In this document: one piece after another, positions 32,206-43,195 of the stretch
Numbering within the stretch: position 1 is the first letter of the stretch
How the letters are laid out: each line of letters opens with the position of its first letter
Origin: Paraescarpia echinospica
Lineage: Eukaryota > Annelida > Polychaeta > Sabellida > Siboglinidae
Assembly: GCA_020002185.1 (NCBI GenBank)
Contig: CM034534.1
Location: forward strand, 62,444,186 to 62,508,185
Direction of reading: 5' to 3'
Length of the DNA: 64,000 bases
Notes under the pieces: model-generated
Seen by the model: only the letters and a program-made list of their open reading frames with translations
What the model was told of the DNA's origin: nothing
The model's database searches: none
Program-made: the position numbers and the translations under genes

Positions 32206-32664
32206 CATCACCATGACTACCCTCTGTAAATAGAGTTGCAAGGTGCATGATGTCTGTTATTGAGGCAATAAAAAAGATATTCTGTCAACGGAATAATATG
32301 ACTAAGATATTCCAATAACCCCGGATGTGATTTAGTAGTATTCAGAGCGCATAGCGTAACAAGCTTTTATTTGGTTCACCAGTCAACTGGTTGGTTCATC
32401 AGCAGTGCCCACTCCAGATGGCTGGGTGGGCATAGGACGTGAAGAGGCTGTCATGTGCACAAGAACATATCAGTTAATTAGTACAAATATATTGACACAA
32501 AATTGAGTTTGTGACCCTCAAAATGACATTCAAATTCAAAATTGAGGGTGGCATCCAAAATCATCTATTTTCTCACCCCATGGGTGATGCAAAAATGCCA
32601 TAGAAGGACAACATCACCTACAATTTGCGGAATGGCACAATTTCAAAAATGCATGTATCTTTTG

Positions 32665-33480
32665 ATGATGACCTTGTTTAACCTTCACAGTTAGACCACC
32701 ACTTTATAATGTCATGCCAATCATTTTGACGCATAGGTGTATAACATGGCCCAGTGTAGGTAGACAAAGTAGATAATTATGCAAACATTGTAATTGTACA
32801 ACGTTTGCGGAATGGCGCAGTTTTGAACACTCATCACTAAGTGTGACCTTGCTTGACCTTCACTGCACACTTACTGCACCACTTGATAGCTCCCCGTGGT
32901 ATCCTGTATTTCAGGGGAGACAGTAGGCTTTCAAACTGTATATCACATGGTCAGTAGGTAACGTAGATAGGCTATAAGCCACCATGGGCACAGTATTACG
33001 TTTGTGGGACCCTGTTTTACCTTAGCTCCACACTTACTATACAGAGTAACAGCTCCAGATCATATCACGTTTTGACCGGAAGACAATAAACTTTCCAAAA
33101 ATATATGGCATGGCTTTTTTATTATTAACGAAAGTAGATATGTAACCATTGTAACTATAATACGTTTGCGGAAGCCGACAATTTCGAAATATTATTATTT
33201 GACGGTGACCTTGTTTGCACTTGGAGTCTCTCTAGTTCTATGATAGGCATCGTTGTGACGGGAATATCTAGAGTTTACAATTTTGGTTTTTGTATGGGGA
33301 GGGGGACATTTAAGTCTGTTCATTAAATAGTGCCTATTTTTCGCCTATTGAGGAAATATATACGAATATTATGAAGTTAAATTGGTCAGAGCTAATTTGC
33401 ATATTTATGCGACAAATTTGCATACTACGATTTGTTCACTGACATAATCATACCCAGATACCCTGAAAACACGTATTATT
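32665..33480 (-). repeat. Right inverted arm, ~190-bp subrepeats
   Basis: Inverted key sites GACCTTGTTTAACCTT-like occur at about 32,669, 32,845, 33,008 and 33,207, with spacing 163-199 bp. GGAATGGCGCAGTTTTGAAC and ACAATTTCGAAAT blocks precede them. This is the complement of the left arm organisation. Confidence 0.65.
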
Positions 33481-34045
33481 TTGATAGCATCACATCACAA
33501 ACGGTCATGTACGTGACATGTGCCATGTAGGTGATAATTCCACATTTGGGCATCCCTCCGAACTCAGTGAATTGCCATATTATCGCTAAATGTATTTCAC
33601 GTGCTACCTGTCATTGACGTGAGCATATCACCATGAACTCCATGTTTCAATACGCCAAATGATCTACACAGTAGTTGTCACTTAGTTGAAACACGAATAA
33701 AACACGTCTCGTTATTTGGACACATCACCAAAGGTAACTACCGGATGCACAACGCAAATTTAATCCGCAGCTCAATATTTTAAGCAATATGTAAAGTCAT
33801 ATAACTTCTGCGTCATGTTGGTGACAGGCCACGTCTGGTTATTGAGATCTATACGATGTAATTAAATAGGCAATTAGGCATATGTCATATAAATGCGCTA
33901 ATAACAATACGTATCCAACATACATGTGTACCAAATGAATTACTTCAACTTGATAAAGAATGTTAAGGATGCCCCAAAACAAGCCAACAGTTCGCACAGC
34001 CCATATCTTGGACGAACCGTTTTCATAATTTGTGTGCTATAATAC
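33481..34045. other. No gene recognised
   Basis: No coding, RNA or repeat feature could be supported. Confidence 0.45.
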
Positions 34046-34330
34046 TACTGGAGCGCAGTGGCCAAGTGCTTAGAGTGCCGCATTATCGCTCGGAGGAACC
34101 GGGACTCAAATATCGGTGCTAACCGGTCGACGGTTGGGTACTGGTACTGGCCGCTATGTCGAAACGTGAGCAATTTTTTTACCCTACGTTGCCTTCCCCT
34201 TCCAACCCGCGCCGGCCAGTGGAAGGGTAGGCCAAAACACCAGCATGCAAAGTACAATAAAGCCAAGGTCACCAGAACCCAGCAGCATCGATATAGTCTA
34301 TGACTAAGGAGACGGCTTTAGTTATGTAGG
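34046..34330 (+). mobile_element. tRNA-headed SINE
   Basis: The head has an A-box-like TGGCCAAGTGCTTAGAG (34,059-34,075) and a degraded B-box-like GGGACTCAAATATC (34,101-34,114) at tRNA-like spacing. The body continues TGGTACTGGCCGCTATGTCG and CCCTACGTTGCC, ending near GGAGACGGCTTTAG. A homologous copy lies at 41,655-41,950 (minus) and its mirror at 60,880-61,175, where the B-box region reads GCGGTTAGAATCCCGG. Boxes are mutated. It is immediately followed by RTE LINE sequence. Confidence 0.65.
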
Positions 34331-36310
34331 CTAAATGCAGAAGAAGTAAGAATATCTGGGTCATGAAGAGCCGCCGAGAGAAGGTAAGTAGATTGAAGAT
34401 AGCGCAACATATAACGTAAAAGCACTACTAAGAGATGAACAGACACAATACGTGGAGTAATAACGTAGGGAAACCAGATATGTGATGTGGATCGGAGAAA
34501 TCAGAAGAAGAAAAAATGCTTCACTTCCTATCAAACCAGCCACCTAGGGTGAACAACGGCCAAGCAGGAGTAGGCTGTCTCATCAGCAAGAAACTGAACG
34601 ACAATATAATGCGGGTTAAGGGCATCAACCCCATAGTAACAGAACTTGTTCTACGCATAACAAAGCGCTACAGACTGTAAATAGTACAAGTGTATGTACT
34701 AACAGCATCATCCTCAGATGAAGGCATAAACAGCTTCCACAACGACGTGGATGAGACATTAATAAAACCAAACCACTACGCGATAGTGATGGGAGAGTTT
34801 AATGCGCAAGTAAGGAAACGAAGAAACGCAATGGAAACTGCAACAGGCAAATTTACCCTAGGGGTGAGAAACGAAAGAGGTGATACCTTCATAGATTGGG
34901 CAACATAAAGTGAGTACAAAATAATGAATAGCTTGTTTCAGAAGAAAGCAGGAGATGGACGTGGAAAAGCCCAAGAGGAGACACGAAGAACGAAATTGAC
35001 TACATCCTGACAAACATGCCAGACACTTTCACATAAGTAGCTGTCAGCAACTAAGTCAACAGAATGGTAATGAGTATCATCAAAGTGGACGTCAAGGTTG
35101 AAAGGAAGAAGTTGATAAACAAGATATCACCAAGTGTAGATACCAATCAAATAGGAACAAAAAAGATCGAATTTCTGCTCGAAGTGCGAAATCGATTCGA
35201 AACAGAACAAACTAGATGACACGACATTATGAGCCCGAACATCATAGCGATGATCCAACTAAGTGCGACAAGTGTTGCCAAAGCAATCAACAAGCAATTA
35301 AATACGAGAATATCGCCAATGGCAGGAGCCCTGGTGAAAAAACGACGAGAAATGGTGGAAAACGCCAAGAATAACAAACAAGAGATAGTAGGATAAACGA
35401 TTTTGAAATCATATAGCCTGAAGTAAACCAAACGAACTCAGACCCTAGGCCGGGACAGACTGATTAGGATAGAGAAATACAAGACCAATATATGGTCATA
35501 GGAATTATACACCGAACTACACAACAGTGAACAGGGTACTATATTTCACACCGACCCGAAAGAGGTACCAGAGATAACACCATGGGAGGTGAAAGCAGCG
35601 CTAAGAGATAAATAGAATGGAAAGTAATCAGAAAACGACTACCTAAACATTGAAACATTAAAAGCAGGAGATACCATCTGGAAGATACTAGCTCAGCAAT
35701 ATACTAAATGATTATCAGGAAGACGAATACCCACCGCATAAAAGAACGCAAAGATGGTGATAATCTCCAAGAAGGGAAATAAGACAGACTTAAATAATTA
35801 CATACCGATATGTATGTTATCAAACATCTACAACTTACTCACAAGGAATACTAATGAATAGGCTAGATAAGACACTCACTGAAAACCAATCACGAGAGCA
35901 AGCAGGATTCAAAAGCAGGTACTGAACGACAGACCACATACACGTCGTAAACCAACAGAAAGAGAAGTGCCGATAACATAAAATCCCGCTCTGTATCGCT
36001 TTCGTCGACTGCGAGAAGGCTTTCGACATGGAGCAAACTCAAGCAATACTGACCTCCCTTCAAGAACAGGAGATAGAATACGTGTACTCCTGAAAGACAT
36101 CTATATCAACAGCTCGATGACAGTCGACCTGCACAAAGAAATCAACAAGATCAACATCAAGAGAGAAGTACGACAGGGTGACACCATTATCGACAAAGCT
36201 GTTTACGGCAACACTCGAAAGCTTATTACGAACACTGACCTGGGAAACCAGAGGATAGAAGATAGACGGATATCAGTCATCTTCGCTTCGCCTTCAACAT
36301 ACGAACCAGA
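34331..36310 (+). mobile_element. RTE-type LINE, heavily degraded
   Basis: Plus-strand blocks are GEFNAQVRKRR (endonuclease, 34,690-34,908), VPEITPWEVKAALRD (about 35,566-35,610), MVIISKKGNKTDLNNYIPIC (about 35,754-35,813), then RPHTRRKP and the CIAFVDCEKAFD-like block in another frame (about 35,990-36,030), VLLKDIYINSSMTVDLHKEI and VRQGDTI (about 36,090-36,190), NTDLGNQRIEDRRI to about 36,280. This is the RTE order of APE endonuclease then RT. Stops are frequent. It begins directly after the SINE head at 34,046-34,330. Confidence 0.75.
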
Positions 36311-36577
36311 ACGAGGCAGCGTGGCAGAGGCAGCTTGGCGGCGTGAGCTTTACAAATTCACATCATTTTACTGACTTTGACACTTAGTGACAACTCGACG
36401 ATAAGAATCGCGTAACAAAAATGTAAGGAGCCGAGAAACGCGTAGTCAATATTACTTCATAAACATCGGGTATGTGGTCATTTCTGCAAACAAGCTTCAC
36501 ACCGACAGTGGACACGCTCCATTACACTACACACCAACTGGATCTAGCCAATATTGCATAATCGAACACCGGTCACC

Positions 36578-37132
36578 ATGCCTGGGAATGGCAAACAATC
36601 GCGCAAGAAGGATCGGTCTGTGTACGAAGACATGCCAGTGTCGGTCGCAACGGACAATGCCCGAGCCGTTGAACTGCCTGTTGCGCGTGACGAAGATTTC
36701 ACAACTTTCGTACCGAACAGACTCATCTCCATGAACACTAAATAGACATAATATTGCAAACTAAGCAATGTATGAAACAAACATAAACGAAACGGAGGTA
36801 AAGTTGACATTACAAGAAAAATGATCGCCGATCTGGTAACCACTGCCGAGTTTATCTCATGCAAATCAAACAAACAAGAAATATTTCTCGACAACCCGCG
36901 CCATATCATTGCTCGGTTATATATCCACTTCATCCGAGGTACATTCAAGAGAGCAGCGCCAAAGAAACTCGCAGGCACAACGTACCGATTCGTCGACGAC
37001 CTGACCCAAGAAGACTGGAAGGAGAAGACACACATACGTCGATACATGGATGAATTGAACAAACTGAACCGTCGACCATCTTTCCGAAACGGTAATCTAT
37101 TCGCCGAGGGACTTCAAGTGCAGATTGATTAG
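36578..37132 (+). pseudogene. Two in-phase open blocks, unidentified
   Basis: ATG at 36,578 sits in a good context (GGTCACCATGC) and opens MPGNGKQSRKKDRSVYEDMP to a TAG at 36,743. The same frame reopens at about 36,785 (NGGKVDITRK, then MIADLVTTAEFISCKSNKQE at 36,821) and runs through RHIIARLYIHFIRGTFKRAA, TYRFVDDLTQEDWKEKTHIR and PSFRNGNLFAEGLQVQID to 37,132. The composition is basic and protein-like, and the plus strand looks more real than the long minus-strand shadow frame. An intron between blocks is possible, but no clear splice pair is visible. Family unknown. It could be an exon pair or a broken mobile-element gene. Confidence 0.35.
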
Positions 37133-37199
37133 ATAAACAATTTCATCAGCGAAATGGATTAAATAATTGCTATAATGTAATCATATTCACGATAATGTG

Positions 37200-38020
37200 A
37201 ATTATGTTCAAGCCATACGCAATATTTACACACATAACACATATCATCGTGGCCCGAATTCATCAGGCGTTTCATCATGCATTTTTATAACATCATTTAG
37301 TTTATTAGTGGATATTACATTACATTTCGTACTGCACATGTATGATTTGGTGTATACTGCACTTCTTTTTACAAAGCTGTGATGCTTTTGTGGATATGTA
37401 TAACGGTTATATGTGGTATGTGAGATGTGAAATCCACGCAGAGGTGATAAACAGGAGAATGGGCTAAATTTACTCCTTTTCTGTAATCATTCTGCAAATA
37501 TTGTGAACTACGTTTACCATGTGCTCTAAGTGTGCACACAAAACACGTCATACTGTCGGTTTCATTTAACAACACACGAACACGATTACTTAATGCTCAC
37601 AAATCTAAAATTATACAGACTACACACGCATACACATGCTTATCTCACATAATTACTTATCAGGAAATATCACGTTTGGTGACAATATCGTAGCCCAGGT
37701 ATTCAGACAGACGTCTCAGGCGTCGCATCATGCATTATTAAAAATGCACTTAGACATATTTGCCGTAAAATATACATTACAATTCGTAGCTGTGCTGCTT
37801 TCGTTTATATTTATTATGATTGTGTAATTTAAGGGACATACAATGTAATCATACCGCCAATAGCAAGAACTATTTTTTCGTATGTTCTACATGCACCCAC
37901 TCACGCATACATGCACCACAAGTTATGCTTTCGTTTTAGTATATAATATACATACATACACTGGACATATATAATTTGGTACACACTGCATTTTCTTTGG
38001 CATAGTAATGACGTTTTTCT
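37200..38020 (+). repeat. Degenerate tandem duplication, ~430-bp period
   Basis: Blocks ATCRT(C/A)GT(G/A)GCCC, CAGGCGT(T/C)(T/G)CATCATGCAT, ATTACAT(T/-)ACA(A)TTCGTA, ATAATTTGGT and TACACTGCA(C/T)TT recur at about 37,240-37,400 and 37,690-38,000. Spacing is irregular because of indels. Confidence 0.4.
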
Positions 38021-38489
38021 ACCGATACAACATATTAGTATAATTGCAGCATACTCGTTGTATTAACAATCATATTTACCTAATTTGTTTAAGAAAATGT
38101 CAATATTTAAAAAATACAAACTTGAAAGTTGTCCCTGGATATTTTGTCTTAACCATGACATCACACGAACAGTTCTACTACGTGATATCGTTGAAACAGT
38201 TCCAAACCATAATTGTTGTAGCAGTAGCCTAATGGTACAAGATAGCAAGACATTGAGAAGTACGGGGGAAAATGAAAATCTCCTCCATTGGGCGTCTCTC
38301 GAATTTTCTAAGCGTCTTGGATGAAAAGCCTATTAGTATCAGTAAAGGATGTTGGTATGCTCCTTGTCTGGCACCCAGTGCTGATTGAATATTTAGTAAT
38401 ATTATAGTTTGGACTGCATTGTCAATGTCCTACATGTTTAAGACTTGTTGTATGACCTTGTAGTATCAATCATTGGTAGTATTATCGTT
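38021..38489. other. No gene recognised
   Basis: Short open frames at 38,044-38,324 have no recognisable motif. Confidence 0.4.
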
Positions 38490-38878
38490 TTCAGTAGAGT
38501 CAAAACACGCAATGGAAACACAAAGAAAATAAACAAATTACAAAAACGTGCTTTAAGAATAATTTATAAAAAAGGGATATAGGAGTCACACTGATCCTTT
38601 ATTTAAGTCTGACAAAATATTTAAAATGTCAGATGTATATAAACTATAGGTATCACTATTTATGTTTGACTTTAAACATGATTTATTACCCAAGTCATTT
38701 ACAAATTTTGCGATCAAGAAGACTCTACACAAAAGTATAAGAATAACAAGACAATGCAACCTTCTTGTTAAAGAACAATGTAACACATTTTAATTTCTAT
38801 GACATTTATATGCTAACCGTACGTTACGTTGTTACGTTGTAAATAAAGTTACTTACTTACTTACTTACTTACTTACCC
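38490..38878 (+). mobile_element. LINE 3' end, C-terminal fragment
   Basis: The frame reads KKINKLQKRALRIIYKKGYR and SHTDPLFK, the C-terminal block shared with LINE-A-like elements. AATAAAG and a (TTAC)n tail (38,842-38,877) end it. The palindrome breakpoint at about 38,526 lies inside this fragment; a few extra upstream codons (NGNT) exist only on the left. Confidence 0.7.
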
Positions 38879-38954
38879 TCATTTGTTAAGATAATTGTTA
38901 TGAGAAATCACGCATTATTTTGAGATGGCCTAATTTACATTGGCTGTCTTTATG

Positions 38955-39275
38955 CACGCACCATAATGAACCACTTGATGTATGCGGATAACCTGTATAC
39001 TGTTTCACCTAATATTTATGTGTTGAGAAAATAGCAGGTTGTTGTGCCAAGGCGTTGGAGATATGATCAACAAAACACATAATGCCAACATGTCCTGTCG
39101 TATGGTTATGGCAATAACATGAACAAATATTCATCCTGTAAATCTCAACAATTGTCCGTTACCTAACACTATTAAAAGCAAATATCTGGGACATATAATT
39201 AATAATAATCTTACTGATGATGGTCACGTTGCCAGTTCGAAAAGATGCGTATGTGGTAGGGATGATGTTTAAACA
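38955..39275 (+). mobile_element. LINE RT fragment (YADN to YLGH region)
   Basis: Frames give HLMYADNLYTVSP and, after shifts, KYLGHIINNNLTDDGHVAS. These are the YADD active-site block (mutated to YADN) and the downstream thumb block of a LINE reverse transcriptase different from LINE-A. The mirror copy on the right arm is 62,912-63,232. Confidence 0.6.
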
Positions 39276-39510
39276 TAAAACATTTCTTCAATTCCACTCT
39301 CACTGTGGTACCATCAATACCACAAGTTTGTTGGTGTAAATTAAAAAACGTAGTTTGAAAGGTAATACTGTGGTAATATATATAATAACAGTGTTAGAAT
39401 TTTACACAATTTCTTATCACGCTGTAGTGCAAGAACAGTCTGATAATCCACTTTTTGATAATTATTATTTATACGGATAAATACTATATATATATATATA
39501 TATATACATG

Positions 39511-39513
39511 TAC

Positions 39514-39590
<77 letters not shown>
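39511..39590. repeat. (CA)n microsatellite, left arm
   Basis: A (CA)n run with one CAAACA interruption follows a TA run at 39,484-39,507. The right arm resumes after the N gap exactly in the mirror of this microsatellite. Confidence 0.9.
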
Positions 39591-39593
<3 letters not shown>

Positions 39594-39894
39594 CATTGTA
39601 TATTTCTAACCAGCTATTTTTTATGATGTGTGTCGATATATTTTTTGCATATATATTAGTCAGGTTCACTACGTATTTTCGCTGTTTTTTTAGGAGTTTA
39701 ACAAACATATACATTTTTTGAAACGATATGACATGAAACCAAAAAAAGTGTCTAATATATATATATATATATATATATTATGCCTACTGCTAGGCATAAA
39801 ATATTAATTTGTTTACATTTGGACATTACCGATGTTCACATCCGCCATGTGTAAAGATGGCGTTCGTTAATACAAATGTCCCGATGTTTTAACA

Positions 39895-40730
39895 ACTTCG
39901 TCACACAGAGCCGTAAAATTGTTATATTCGGATTGCTTTTGAAACAGGCAATACCATTATTGATCTTAATGATAACTGTATGTGTCATGTGTGGGAAAAG
40001 GCAAGTCAACGTCCTTGTCCGTTTTCCACAGTTTAGCTGAGGCTCATTACGACGTCTGAATTCTTCGTTAACATGTGTGAAATAGCATGTGACAACTGGA
40101 ATTCATAGCTTGAATTACCCAAAGCATTCGTACACATGGTACTAAATCCGTATATCCACTAGGATCTGGATTTGGGACATTTATTCTGTCCAACGAATAA
40201 CATCATCAAAACACTCCACCAACCCTCGATGCACTGTAGCAACATTCAAAGGGAATATCTTACAAACCATGTAACTGGTTAACCAGCCCACTGGTCCGTC
40301 AGCAGACGCCCACTACAGATGTCTGGTGCTGGACACGGGACTTAAAGAGTCCATCATGTTCACAAGAAGACTTCATTTAATTAATTAAAATATGATGCCA
40401 CAAGTTTTAGTTTGCGACCCTCACGATGACCTTCACCTTCAAATTTAAAATCGACGATGGAATCCACCGACGTATATTTTCGCGTATGACTAAAAAATGT
40501 TACATGAATTCCTTTTGTTGAGAAAAATACTTTAAAATTATGTCATCACATTTCGGCAGGCCTACTATCTGCTGGAAGACACTATTTCGAAAATGTCTCT
40601 TTTGTCACTGATACTTTTCAAACTTCGCTCCACAATTAGATCACCATTTTATAGTTACCTCCGACCAAAATATCACATTGCCAAACTGTGTCTGATTGTT
40701 ATAACAAAATATTTTATCTAACGTACCCCT
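39895..40730 (+). mobile_element. Second copy of the inverted-repeat element, 3' part
   Basis: The sequence aligns in order with about 31,985-32,790: the FETGN-type codons (GCAATACCATTATTGATC near 39,959), the CACATGG...ATCTGGATTTGGGACA block, GGTTAACCAGCCCACTGGT, CAGCAGACGCCCACTACAGA, GTTTGCGACCCTCA and the first subrepeat of the right arm. It falls in the part of the left arm whose mirror is missing in the N gap. Confidence 0.5.
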
Positions 40731-40809
40731 TGCTTTTACTAGATATTTGATTTATTGAAATGTTCTAAAACTGATAATTCACGCTAGGCACACATAAATT
40801 AAATATCGA

Positions 40810-41295
40810 ATTAATTGTTGAGTGAACTTACATACTCTACAAACTACCAAAAAACACGGCGCTACCATTTTAGATATGATCATCTAAAAGAAGTTACTTA
40901 GTATTTAACTTCAGTTCTGGTCTTTCTGTTCCTTGTGTACGAATACACCCTTTTCATTAAGGACATGAATAATATTACTGAAAAAGATACTATTTCTCTT
41001 TGTGTGGATGCTCTTGATTTCCCACGAGGTGTACAAAGGTTCATGTTGAAAAGTCTAGTCCACGGTTCCGCGTAATTATTGTAGGTTTTGGATTAGTATT
41101 GTTAAATATATGTGTTCAAAGCCGTGTAACTTGGTTTAATATCACGTACATTTTCGTAAAAAATCGTATTAACAACACATCAATGATGTATTAACACCAC
41201 ATCAACGATAGGATGTATGCGCCATGTTCAAATAAATAAAAAAATAACATGGTTAATAGTATTTGTTTAAACAGTAGGTTTACTAGTGCACAGAA
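40810..41295 (+). repeat. Dispersed repeat, diverged copy of 29,290-29,680
   Basis: Contains the GGCGCTACC, GATGCTCTTGATTTC, AGGTGTACA, TAGTATTTGT and GTGCACAGAAAGAT blocks in the same order as the copy at 29,290. Confidence 0.5.
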
Positions 41296-41433
41296 AGATT
41301 TAACAAGATTTAACAAGATTGCCACCCAGAGAATTAACTCTAGGTGGCAGTTGGACAAAGAAGCCTTTGGCTTATCAAGAGTCCAACCCTTTTATCTATG
41401 TGTCTTTCTGAGGTATGTGTCGATTTTATTCGA
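41296..41433 (-). mobile_element. CR1 3' fragment, left arm
   Basis: A 3'-terminal CR1 piece, homologous to 2,161-2,302, with two AATCTTGTT terminal repeats. It is joined directly to an RTE fragment on its 5' side. Confidence 0.7.
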
Positions 41434-41950
41434 GCAGAGAGATCGTTTTGTATTCCCGGTTTGTTGAAGCGTGGTCTGTATTCTCGATACTTATCCTTCA
41501 ATTGGCTTACGGGGTGGATGTGTTCGTTTTACCTGCTTCTGAATTCCCGTCACTATCGTGGTTGTTTTTCTTTGAATTTCTCTGTTTGCCCATTCGTTAG
41601 CATTTTGTGAATAAGTTGAATAAGCTTACTATCATACATATCGGTCTGTATGTCTTATTGACCCATACATTCATAGAACTCACTGCACGTAGCCCTACTT
41701 GGCGAGAGCCGCCTCCGTGGTCATAGATTCTTTCAAAACTGCTGGACATCGGGAAGCTGGTTTATTTTTTATTTTTTATGGTGGTGTTGTTGGTGTACCC
41801 TTCCACTCTGACTATTGCGGGGCGGAAGTGGCATGCGACGTAGAGGGTGAATGAAATTGCCCAAGTTTCGATTTGGCTGCCGATACAAGTACCGGATCAT
41901 CGACAGGTCAGCACCGGGATTCTAACCGCTCGACAAGTGCGTCCCACACT
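41434..41950 (-). mobile_element. SINE head fused to RTE fragment, left arm
   Basis: The SINE lies at 41,655-41,950. Directly downstream in minus sense comes an RTE RT fragment at 41,434-41,654, whose bases around CCGATATGTATG align with 35,800-35,990. Compared with 34,046-36,310, the region between SINE and RT is deleted. Confidence 0.65.
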
Positions 41951-43190
41951 TGATTAGTAACACTATACTATATATTACAGTTATTAAAGGTAACATACCT
42001 TGTTGTTTTTCGGCTGCATTCGCGTTGTTGTTCGCTTTCTGTAGTTGTACCTTCCGTTTTGCATCTTTCTCTAGAAAACACGAGATTTCCACAGTTACCT
42101 TCTGTCAAAATAACGCACAGTCAAATGGTGTGATTTGTTGCTACAAATCGATCACATTAACAATGTTACTCGGATTTTGTTCTATATTGCTGATTTAAAA
42201 TATGGCGTCCCTCACAAACTATTACGATAAATATTTTATTTTGATGCAATGATATCAAATAGATTACTCTTGACCTTCGTTGACTTTGAAATATCTGTCA
42301 TTTTGTAATATTCGCCATTTTGAATATTGGCACCTGATACAGTCTGTTATCCTCACATCTTAACACGAATCTTTTAAATCTCTGTATCCTAGCAATGACC
42401 CATGACAAGTTTTACACAACAACTGCGAGAAGGCGAATCAGCGTGTATTGCATTCAAGCGAGAGAAACAGTTACCGTTTTTATGTTACTCATATTTGGCC
42501 AGTCACCTTGCGAACATGTGTAACTGATATGCTTTTATGCGGCATTATCCATATAAATACCTCTCAATTGTTTGGATTCCATGGCAGGCAATACAGAACG
42601 TACGGATGTGTTTCTCCGAGTTGGCGTATCGCCTTAAAAACCGAATAAGAAATAAGGGCAATGACTTACGAGAAATGGTCCCAAAGATCAGTGAAATTTC
42701 TTATACGATAGTCGTTATACACACATCTGTGCTTGCCAAGTCATTTGGTGAAACACTTTTTGAGATGAACCATCACCTTTGCACTGACTCCACCATATCT
42801 ATGATAGCCATGGGTGCTGGGAGTATATGTGTAGTGATTGGCCTGATCTAAACGTCTTATCGTAATAAGATTCATTCTTCAGGGATCCAGTAACTCATGT
42901 CGAATGATGCTGGTGTGAACCATTACCCTGGACTGGATGTGAACTCTCCGTATATGCTGCTTAAGAACATCACGTATAGGTGGAAGAGTGTCACTTTCAA
43001 ACATGTGTCAACAAAACAGATACCATCGTAGCTACGAGAATCTCTCGATCAAGATTTCCATTGGTGCGTATGGAGTACAACGAATTTGTCAGTGTAGAAA
43101 ACTGTTCTTCTATCACACCGTCGGAAGAGCAAATAAATGCAGGGCTTTGATGACGCCATTTTGTATTTTAAGGTAAACTTGCAACAAGGT
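41951..43190. other. Unassigned region of the left arm
   Basis: Open frames on the plus strand at 41,950-42,198 and 42,537-42,851 have no family signature. The latter ends with a hydrophobic stretch ISMIAMGAGSICVVIGLI that could be a membrane helix. A donor-like GGTAACATACC follows the first ATG area. Not supported as genes. Confidence 0.35.
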
Positions 43191-43195
43191 TCAAA

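Larger units (their letters stand above)
30420..33480 (+). mobile_element. Putative inverted-repeat element carrying a FEN/PIN-like family gene
   Basis: Left arm 30,420-31,470 and right arm 32,665-33,480 are inverted copies of each other at roughly 75-90% identity by block. The best-matching outer part is near 30,470-30,543 against 33,370-33,445. Each arm is built from four or five ~190-bp subrepeats keyed by AAGGTCAAACAAGGTCACC or its complement. The interior holds the pseudogene at 31,520-32,205 and a 3' segment (32,206-32,664). A second, partial copy with the same gene end, the same 3' segment and the beginning of the right arm lies at 39,895-40,730. This supports a repeating unit rather than chance proximity. 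No target-site duplication was identified. Confidence 0.45.

Noticed and set aside
34051..34120. A tRNA gene
   Set aside because: A- and B-box-like motifs are present but mutated, no cloverleaf can be completed, and the same sequence recurs with a SINE body.
36544..37062. Minus-strand 172-codon frame
   Set aside because: It is the shadow of the plus-strand blocks at 36,578-37,132, which have the more protein-like composition.
42537..42851. A 104-codon membrane protein in the arms
   Set aside because: One hydrophobic stretch only, no family signature and no splice or promoter evidence.
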